64,000 nucleotides of DNA from Gammaproteobacteria bacterium (GTDB lineage Bacteria > Pseudomonadota > Gammaproteobacteria > Enterobacterales > Alteromonadaceae), in assembly GCA_018825965.1 (NCBI GenBank), contig JAHKAA010000026.1, positions 124,001-188,000 on the forward strand, written 5' to 3'. Position numbers and translations under genes: made by a program. Under the pieces are notes generated by a model. That model was not told the DNA's origin. It did not search any database and saw only the letters and a list, made by a program, of their open reading frames with translations. Below are positions 58,003-64,000 of this stretch, in pieces. Numbering within the stretch: position 1 is the first letter of the stretch; every line of letters starts with the position of its first letter.

Positions 58003-59358
58003 CTAGTTAAATTGCACCGTCAGGTTGTCTTTGCGAAATTCGCGTTTAATGCCCTGGATCAGATCGTCGCGCTCTACCTGTTTTTTACCCCGGCTTACCG
58101 CGTTTAATGCACAGTAACGCAACACGTTTATAATAGCCCCACCCGCCAGTTCGTGATCTTGCGCGAGCTTCGTCAGGTCAATATCCCCAGCCAACTCACA
58201 CACCCCCTCGAAGGCTTTTTGCCAGAGTTGGAGGCGCTGCGTTGCACCTGGCATCTTAAAGTGGATCATGGATTGGAAACGGCGGGTGAAGGCCTCGTCC
58301 ATGTTCGCTTTGAGGTTAGTGGCAAGAATAACGGTGCCAGGAAAGTCTTCAATGCGCTGCAATAAATAACCGGTTTGCTGGTTGGCATGCCTGTCGTTAG
58401 AGCTGGTGGCAGCAGTGCGCTTGCCAAACAGTGCATCAGCCTCGTCAAAAAATAAAATCCAGTCTTTGTAACTGGCTGCATCAAATACTTTGCCGAGGTT
58501 TTTCTCCGTTTCGCCTATGTACTTCGATACGATCATCGACAAATCTACCCGATACACCTCACGCCCGGTCGATTTGCCCAGTAAAGCCGCCGTCAGGGTT
58601 TTTCCCGTACCGGGAGGGCCGTAAAACACGGCGCGAAAGCCAGGCTTAACCTTGCGGGCCAGGCCCCAATCGCGCATCAGGCTGTGACCATGGGTGATCC
58701 AGGCACGTATCTCCTGCACTTGCGACATCACATGATGATCCAGCACCAAATCACTCCATGTCAGTGGGGTGACAATTGGGCTGGCGGGAAAGGCCGGGCT
58801 TAACTCCGGGCGAATTTTTTCGCCGGTCAACAGCAGTTGCAACCACTGCTGCGACAAACTCCATACTCCGGATAACAGCGGCAACTTGTCGTCTGATTGT
58901 TCCAGTGTAATCACCATTTCTGCAGCAAAACGATGGTTGGGCGCAAGAATGCGCATGGCCTCCAGCCGCAACTCCGGGTTGTTGGCGCTCAGCAGAAATG
59001 CCAGCGTCTGCCCTGTGGGCAAAAAACCGCTGAAGGCTTTATCGCTGTATCCGCCAAATTCGCTAAAGCTACGATCGGTAGTGCCATTTATACTTAAAAA
59101 AACATCCAGATATTCGGGCCGGACATGAGGAGCCAACGCCAGCGCTAAGGCCAGGCGTTCAAAGGTATCGAGCTGCCAGTCCAGGGCCTGCCGTGCATAT
59201 TCACTCTGCCCGGGCACCAGTTCGGGCGGCGTTATATCCAACCAGTGGTCTTGATGTCCCTCGTGTTTCAGATAGCTGGCAATGACCTGCTGGATCACGG
59301 CATACAGCCAATCGAGCTCACGATACAGCGCTTGCAGATTTTGTTCAGGCGTCGGCAT
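58003..59358 (-). CDS. eCIS AAA+ ATPase (Afp15/PVC15-like)
   Basis: A 451-residue ATPase typical of extracellular contractile injection loci, where it is thought to act in assembly or cargo loading. A helical N-terminal half (about 1-200) precedes the AAA+ core with Walker [14 protein letters not shown] (247-254), the SKYIGETEKNLGKVF pore/arginine region, Walker B ILFFDEADALFGKR (301-308), sensor-type VILATNLKANMDEAFTRRF, and the C-terminal lid (LAQDHELAGGAIINVLRYCAL). It lies 4 bases after the upstream gene and 9 bases before the first cargo gene. Confidence 0.9.
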   Translation of the reverse strand: MPTPEQNLQALYRELDWLYAVIQQVIASYLKHEGHQDHWLDITPPELVPGQSEYARQALDWQLDTFERLALALALAPHVRPEYLDVFLSINGTTDRSFSEFGGYSDKAFSGFLPTGQTLAFLLSANNPELRLEAMRILAPNHRFAAEMVITLEQSDDKLPLLSGVWSLSQQWLQLLLTGEKIRPELSPAFPASPIVTPLTWSDLVLDHHVMSQVQEIRAWITHGHSLMRDWGLARKVKPGFRAVFYGPPGTGKTLTAALLGKSTGREVYRVDLSMIVSKYIGETEKNLGKVFDAASYKDWILFFDEADALFGKRTAATSSNDRHANQQTGYLLQRIEDFPGTVILATNLKANMDEAFTRRFQSMIHFKMPGATQRLQLWQKAFEGVCELAGDIDLTKLAQDHELAGGAIINVLRYCALNAVSRGKKQVERDDLIQGIKREFRKDNLTVQFN

Positions 59359-59362
59359 AAAG

Positions 59363-60205
59363 CTAATCCCCCAATAGGGCTACGTCGTCTAACGACATAT
59401 CCACCCAGTTAAAAAAACCTATGCTGGTAGTCAGATTCAGCTCATTGACTTTGACCAGATCAAGCAAATCGGCCTGCAGCCAGTTGGCTATTTCACCGCC
59501 CCCCAATTCGGCTTTGTTTTCGACAATCAGGCTCAGGTAGCGGTCTGTCATCGCATCACTCATCACCAATTTTTTGGCCTTAAAAAAATATGCAGCCTGG
59601 TCCTTGTTTTTTTCGTAGCAGGCTATGCCCGTGCATCGTTCTGCTCTGGCCGAACTGTGACTGAGCAGGCTAAAGCTATTGCTTTCAGAAAGTGCTGTCA
59701 ACATTTCCAGGCGGGCATCAGAGTGTCCCGCCACAGCCAGCCCCCAGTCTTGCGCCGTTGCCACGCCGGTAATAACGTATACCTGCCTGAAGCCATAATG
59801 CAGCTGGGTCAACTTTAACGTCAGGTCATCTTTGATTTGAGCCCAGTTCAGTAGCAGGCTTGCTTTTGGCTTCCTTGCATGAAAGATAAAATCGCCTGTA
59901 TGCGAGAATTCGAGTACCTGCCTGGTCCAATAATAGTCTTCACTATCACCTCCCTGTTCAGTCTGGGTCTCGCACAGCAGTTGCTTTACCCCACGGCTTA
60001 ATTCCCAGCCGCTCTGATCCAGCGGGATCTCGCGGCTCACCAACAAGTTTTCTACTAAATGTGCATCGCCAATATTAAGCAAAGGCTGAAAACGGCCCTG
60101 CCTCAGCTGGCACAGATCACCCAGCGCCAGCCTGCGCGTAAAAGGGTGCATCGGCAGCCAGGCCGTCTGCTGGTAGCAATGGCTGTAAAACTTTTTTTTA
60201 GACAT
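59363..60205 (-). CDS. Unknown protein between the helical genes and the eCIS ATPase
   Basis: A 280-residue protein of mixed alpha/beta character, no signal peptide or membrane helix. The start is the ATG at 60203-60205, preceded by GGAGGG. Notable segments: RRLALGDLCQLRQGRFQPLLNIGDAH, LDQSGWELSRGVKQLL, FSHTGDFIFHARKPKASLLLNWAQIK, FFKAKKLVMSDAMTD, WVDMSLDDVALLGD. I do not recognise a family. The N-terminal LGD...PLLNIGD layout has a faint similarity to pore-forming gasdermin-type proteins, which I do not regard as evidence. Its place inside the eCIS operon argues for a structural, accessory or effector role. Confidence 0.75.
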   Translation of the reverse strand: MSKKKFYSHCYQQTAWLPMHPFTRRLALGDLCQLRQGRFQPLLNIGDAHLVENLLVSREIPLDQSGWELSRGVKQLLCETQTEQGGDSEDYYWTRQVLEFSHTGDFIFHARKPKASLLLNWAQIKDDLTLKLTQLHYGFRQVYVITGVATAQDWGLAVAGHSDARLEMLTALSESNSFSLLSHSSARAERCTGIACYEKNKDQAAYFFKAKKLVMSDAMTDRYLSLIVENKAELGGGEIANWLQADLLDLVKVNELNLTTSIGFFNWVDMSLDDVALLGD

Positions 60206-60258
60206 GATGAACCCTCCCGTGGCAAGGCAGGCCAGCACAAGCCAGCCATCCCATACCG

Positions 60259-61125
60259 TTATGCTGCATAGGCCGCAGCGGTTGCAGCCGCCAGACCTGC
60301 TTTGTAAGAATTCAGGCTGGTGGTGGCGGTCGCCAACGCACTTTGAGCATAAGCCAGTTGCTGATTTACGATATTGACGTTAGCCAGAGCCTGGTTATAT
60401 TTTTCGCTCGCTTTGTTGTACGCTTGCTGTACCAACGCCAAAACACCGGTGCAATCTGGTGTAAAACCAACGATGAAGTTGCCATCTACAACCAAACCAG
60501 TCATATCCTGCAATCCGGAGACCAGTGCCTGCCGTTCAATTGTGCTTTTAAGCGTTGTCACCTGATCGTTTTCAAGTGTGATGATCTGCTCAGATCGTAA
60601 GGACGTCGCCTCAGCGACATAACAGCTTTGCAATGCTGTAAGCGTAAGAGCTACAGCATTGTTGGCGTCAGTCGTCGCCTTCGCCATAAAGCTGATTAAA
60701 GTATCAGGTATCAGTGGATTACTTAATTTTTGCTTGTTCACTAGTTGGCCAAACCTGTCTATCAGCTCAACCGTAAAAATCAATTTATTGATGAGAGTCG
60801 CCATTTCGCCTGACACACGCTTGATTTCTCTGGTCGCAGTTCCGGTTTGTTTCAGTGCCAAGCCAGTGCTGGTGCACAAGGCGTTAACACTGGAATCGAT
60901 GTCGATGGCCAGATTGAAGTTCGTCAAAGCTGCGGTTTTATTGGCCTCAGCTGCGGTTAAATAATCATTAAACTGAATGGATTTGGCGGTCTCAGCATCA
61001 ACAATAGCCTGGTATTGATCGACCTCATATTGGGCTTCTGCCACTTGCATTGCCAGCCAATCGAGCTTGGCTTTTTCTTTGTAAACAATGCCGACTGCGA
61101 GTGAATTAATTGTCATGTTATTCAT
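60259..61125 (-). CDS. Helical eCIS-associated protein, unknown function
   Basis: A 288-residue, Ala/Thr/Asn/Gln-rich protein predicted to be almost wholly alpha-helical with coiled-coil-like stretches (about 20-75, 150-200, 225-288). Good GGAGAG ribosome-binding site and ATG at 61123-61125. No membrane helix or signal peptide; the last residues are AAAAAYAA-like. I see no known domain. Composition and segment layout resemble the N-terminal part of the next gene (61159-62976), suggesting distant paralogy. Confidence 0.75.
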   Translation of the reverse strand: MNNMTINSLAVGIVYKEKAKLDWLAMQVAEAQYEVDQYQAIVDAETAKSIQFNDYLTAAEANKTAALTNFNLAIDIDSSVNALCTSTGLALKQTGTATREIKRVSGEMATLINKLIFTVELIDRFGQLVNKQKLSNPLIPDTLISFMAKATTDANNAVALTLTALQSCYVAEATSLRSEQIITLENDQVTTLKSTIERQALVSGLQDMTGLVVDGNFIVGFTPDCTGVLALVQQAYNKASEKYNQALANVNIVNQQLAYAQSALATATTSLNSYKAGLAAATAAAYAA

Positions 61126-61158
61126 TTTTACTCTCCATAGAGCCGTGGTGTTTTATTG

Positions 61159-62976
61159 TTAAGCTTGAGTGCAGACAGTGATAGCTGGCAATGTATTCGC
61201 CAATACGTTGGTATACTGAGCCTGATCGCTGGCATCCCCAGTGGCAACCGTCAGTATGTAAAGCTGATACATTGTGTTTGGCTTGATCACATTGCCGAAG
61301 TTGTCAGTTGCAGTCGGCAGAAAATTAAAGGTACAGCAGCCTGATAATGATGCCGGCACTCTGATGTAATTCGCTGGTGAAACCTGCCCGGCGATGGCCT
61401 GATTAAAATAGATGGGAGGCAAGTTCAGGTTCTCGGGACAACGCAATAGATTGAGATCCGGCGTTCCACCTTGCTCAACAAGAATACAACGGAATTCATA
61501 AGCAAGGATTGCTGTGGACGAGCCAGCTGCCTGAGCTTCGGGAGCTGCTGAGGTCGCAGCAGGTTGTTGTGCGTCTGAGACAATCTGCTGTACAGAAGCA
61601 GCTGCGTCAGCCTGAGCGGCAACAGATTTCGCCTTGCCTTTAGTCGGGGAAGCAGCAGTAGCATCTGTTTGTTCTGTAGCAGTGTCCGCAGATGAGCCTA
61701 ATGGCGTAAATGTGAAACTAGCCGTCGACCAGATCACGCCCGTCGAATCCGGGGTGCTATTTGGAGTGACCTCCAGCTTTTGCACCAATGGCAAAGTGGT
61801 TGCCGGAGTAAAAGGCTGGCTTGGTGCAGACAATAACTCTGAATAATTATTGATGTACTGTTTGTATACTTTGGAAAGTTCGATATACAAAAAGGCAACG
61901 TAGCTTGAGCCCGCAAGAACAGGATTGCCAAACGCATCAGAGCTCAGCTGTATGCTGCTTGGTGATCTCGTCACTGCACCTGTCACATCGACACTTGCAT
62001 CCGGAGTAACACTCACAAAAAGGCTGTTGTCGCCCTTAGGTCGTTGTGAAAATAATTGCTCAACCTGGTCAATCGAAAAGGTAGTCTGATTTTGCGCCGG
62101 CACCAGCGTCAAGTAGTAGACAGGAGCCGCATCTGGAATGGTCACACCACCAGCTTGTGGCGAATAAAAAGTTGGTAACGGCAGCGCCGCAAAAGATGCC
62201 GTGATTTCACCCCCTGACACCACGCTGATACTCAGGCATTGATTGAGTTGGTTGTTGCTGTTGTCGTATGCCGTATTAATAGCGGTCAGTTCCCTTCTGG
62301 CGTCAGCAAGTCCTCCCTCGGCCTGCCGCTCTGCTTTGCTGGCTGTGGTTATTTGTGCATTTTCTGCAATGGCCTGTTTGGTGAATTTATCCAGTTCGGC
62401 CTGGGTCGATGTAAACAAGTTATCTATCTTCGATTTCACACCAGTTGTTTGAGCTAAAACTTCGCTGATGGTAATTTCAGCAGTTGAGCCAGAGGCGTTC
62501 ATCGCACTTTTTGAGATACGTTTTGCTTCATTCGCGACTTCATTGATCAAACTGTTGGCGCTCTGAATTTTTTCGTACACATCGGTTTGGTATAAGGCTG
62601 CAGTTGCAATATTAAATGCGGCGCCAATATCTGACGCCAGCAGCGAAATGGCGTTGGATGCGATCTGTACGTTGGCAGCAGCAGTAGCCGTATTGGTGAT
62701 GCTCACCGCCACATCGGTATTTGCCTCAGTGGCAGATGTGAGTAAATTGAACACCTGATTAGCGTTGATCAGGCTTTGGTTATTAACGTTTTGCCAGGTG
62801 GTAACGTCACCGTCAGTGCCTTCCAATTTGTCCCGTGCGCTGATTTCCGTTCCTTGTGCATAGTAAAGTGTATATTCGGCCACAGTTTTTAATGAATCCA
62901 AATTGGACTGATTAAGCGCCAGAGCCGACAAGGTATTGACAACTGTCTGTTGAAGGTTTTCATTGTAAGTATTCAT
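61159..62976 (-). CDS. Large helical/beta eCIS-associated protein, unknown function
   Basis: A 605-residue protein with three parts. Residues about 1-260 are helical and Ala/Asn/Thr-rich (SATEANTDVAVSITNTATAAANVQIASNA). Residues about 265-425 are beta-rich with Pro and Gly turns. A low-complexity Ala/Gln/Thr linker (about 430-490: SVAAQADAAASVQQIVSDAQQ) leads to a C-terminal beta-rich domain with four Cys (FRC.., RCPENL, GCCTFNF) and a final VCTQA. GAGGA ribosome-binding site. No signal peptide. Not recognised; it could be a fibre, a baseplate/tube accessory or a payload. It is co-transcribed with the tape-measure gene, 73 bases downstream of it. Confidence 0.75.
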   Translation of the reverse strand: MNTYNENLQQTVVNTLSALALNQSNLDSLKTVAEYTLYYAQGTEISARDKLEGTDGDVTTWQNVNNQSLINANQVFNLLTSATEANTDVAVSITNTATAAANVQIASNAISLLASDIGAAFNIATAALYQTDVYEKIQSANSLINEVANEAKRISKSAMNASGSTAEITISEVLAQTTGVKSKIDNLFTSTQAELDKFTKQAIAENAQITTASKAERQAEGGLADARRELTAINTAYDNSNNQLNQCLSISVVSGGEITASFAALPLPTFYSPQAGGVTIPDAAPVYYLTLVPAQNQTTFSIDQVEQLFSQRPKGDNSLFVSVTPDASVDVTGAVTRSPSSIQLSSDAFGNPVLAGSSYVAFLYIELSKVYKQYINNYSELLSAPSQPFTPATTLPLVQKLEVTPNSTPDSTGVIWSTASFTFTPLGSSADTATEQTDATAASPTKGKAKSVAAQADAAASVQQIVSDAQQPAATSAAPEAQAAGSSTAILAYEFRCILVEQGGTPDLNLLRCPENLNLPPIYFNQAIAGQVSPANYIRVPASLSGCCTFNFLPTATDNFGNVIKPNTMYQLYILTVATGDASDQAQYTNVLANTLPAITVCTQA

Positions 62977-63048
62977 AAGTTCCTCATTTTTATCTGATTA
63001 TTCAAACATTACTAACGTTGTTTCTTTGCTTCATAGGCCGGACATCCG

Positions 63049-64000
63049 TTAGGTTGGCCATGTCACATAAATCGCTTTTTCCATCCAGGGCAATTTGATC
63101 ACGGAATATGAAAAAGGAGCTCGCGCCAACAGCACGTCATAGGCACGCCTGTCCACCACCAAATCCCAATGATCCTTTGCATCCGTTAACGACCCCTCTC
63201 TTACCAACCAATCCCCCCGGCATCCATCCACCGAACTACTGCCTATTGCCTCCCAATGGCCGATCACGGAATTCAGCAGGCCGTGACAAAGATCAGCCTC
63301 ATAGGCAGAAATATCGATGCCGATTTCTACAGGCTCATGCAGTGCTAAACCGCAGAGCAATTTATTGAGCACCAAGTGCTGTTCAGCAGTTTCACTGCAC
63401 CCTGTTGCTAAAAACTGTAAGTAGTGCACGGCGCGTCGCTGAGCAACTGGGGTGACAAATTGCTCGTTTTCAACCAGCCCCAGCCGGGAAAACAACATAG
63501 TGATAAAACCTTGCAGAATGACCAAACCGGCATTGTTTATTCGCATTGGAGTGCTGTTGGCGACTGGATTTTTAGCGGCTGTGATGGCGTCCGCCAATCT
63601 TGCCTCAAGGCCCTTGGTCTGATTGACTGCATTGGCATGAGATGATTTTTTAGCAGAAAGCGCTTCGGTGTTATTGAGCACTTTTGTCGTAGCAAGCTGC
63701 AAAGGTTGTGCTAATAACTTCAGTTGTGGGGCAAAAGCTGTTTGTAGTACCGCAATGTCGATCTGCTGTTGACGCATCAACTGGTATAAAAAATTACTGA
63801 CGAATTGGTCAGGTGCTAATGCGGCCCAATCGTTGTTAAGCCAATGTTTCAAAACCAGCTGAAATAACAATGCGTCACGCTGCCGTGCGGTTGAATTGGG
63901 TAGTTCAAGCCTCTGCAGACAGCGCTGAAACTTATCCAGCAGCAGAATACCAGTCTGTTGCTGTGGGGCGGCGACACGCATCGCATCCATGAGCCAGGCA
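63049..64000 (-). CDS. Contractile injection system tape-measure protein, C-terminal part (cut by window edge)
   Basis: The open frame runs to the window edge (317 codons visible); the ATG at 63988-63990 is probably internal. The C-terminal signature of Afp14/PVC14-type tape-measure proteins is clear: INNAGLVILQGFITMLFSRLGL, RAVHYLQFLATG, NKLLCGLALHEPVEI, LLNSVIGHWEAIGSSSVDGCR, LVREGSL, WDLVVDRRAYDVLL, IKLPWMEKAIYVTW. Full-length relatives are much longer, so the true start and N-terminal part lie beyond 64000. This gene is the anchor that identifies the neighbouring genes as eCIS. Confidence 0.87.
   Translation of the reverse strand, partial: AWLMDAMRVAAPQQQTGILLLDKFQRCLQRLELPNSTARQRDALLFQLVLKHWLNNDWAALAPDQFVSNFLYQLMRQQQIDIAVLQTAFAPQLKLLAQPLQLATTKVLNNTEALSAKKSSHANAVNQTKGLEARLADAITAAKNPVANSTPMRINNAGLVILQGFITMLFSRLGLVENEQFVTPVAQRRAVHYLQFLATGCSETAEQHLVLNKLLCGLALHEPVEIGIDISAYEADLCHGLLNSVIGHWEAIGSSSVDGCRGDWLVREGSLTDAKDHWDLVVDRRAYDVLLARAPFSYSVIKLPWMEKAIYVTWPT

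Noticed and set aside
59363..60205. Gasdermin-type pore-forming protein
   Set aside because: Only a faint LGD/PLLNIGD resemblance near the N-terminus; not enough to name a family without a structure search.
53474..64000. attL/attR direct repeat of the tRNA-Pro 3' end
   Set aside because: I scanned for the tRNA end sequence and found no second copy or integrase in the window.

Overview
This window looks like the chromosome of a gammaproteobacterium of the Alteromonadales/Chromatiales type. Rheinheimera or a close relative is my best guess. That guess rests on gene content and order: serT-yccA-tusDCBE, prc-proQ, zapC-pyrD, lrp-ald, a 180-kDa NAD-glutamate dehydrogenase and the Bkd complex. No database search was possible. 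Gene density is high and most genes lie on the minus strand.

Positions 1 to about 53,500 are mostly core genome. In order they hold: the 5' part of fadH; sppA; tRNA-Ser(UGA); a YccA/BI-1 membrane protein; tusDCBE (2-thiouridine sulfur relay); a lolA-rarA-crcB-serS run following ftsK; lrp divergent from ald; a DUF192 protein; a chromosomal ccdAB toxin-antitoxin next to a REP-like palindrome; a PlsC-like acyltransferase; zapC, pyrD and the giant NAD-GDH. Next comes a four-gene DUF1302-DUF1329-YCF48-RND envelope transport operon with an internal hairpin terminator. It is followed by pepN with a DUF2835 gene, an NhaC antiporter, prc-proQ-msrC, a SIMPL protein, an M1 metallopeptidase, a Ser/Thr-kinase-like protein, the branched-chain 2-oxoacid dehydrogenase operon, astE, a secreted LTD-endonuclease I, a DMT transporter, and a LysR/SbtA-like divergent pair. 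The core stretch ends at tRNA-Pro(GGG).

Beyond that tRNA (about 53,500 to 64,000) lies an accessory region. I read it as the distal end of an extracellular contractile injection system (eCIS, Afp/PVC-like) cluster on the minus strand. It runs from the C-terminal part of the tape-measure protein (cut by the window edge), through two helical proteins and one protein of unknown function, to the AAA+ ATPase and then two cargo-like genes. The cargo genes share a nearly identical ribosome-binding site and a related N-terminal leader but have unrelated C-terminal parts. One carries a GHL...NLFPIT...AN nuclease-like motif. The other carries a DUF4157 (HEAWH) domain and a long uncharacterised C-terminus.

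The most interesting signal is the debris between and beyond the cargo genes. The gap between them holds a decayed 3' end of a second AAA+ ATPase gene, with an in-frame stop and a frameshift. A further fragment matching the ATPase Walker B region lies past the second cargo gene. This suggests that the locus gains or exchanges cargo by recombining on a block made of the ATPase 3' end, the RBS and the leader. A regulator-like gene with an N-terminal winged-helix-like domain and a TolB_N-like domain sits at the edge of the region, convergent with the cluster.
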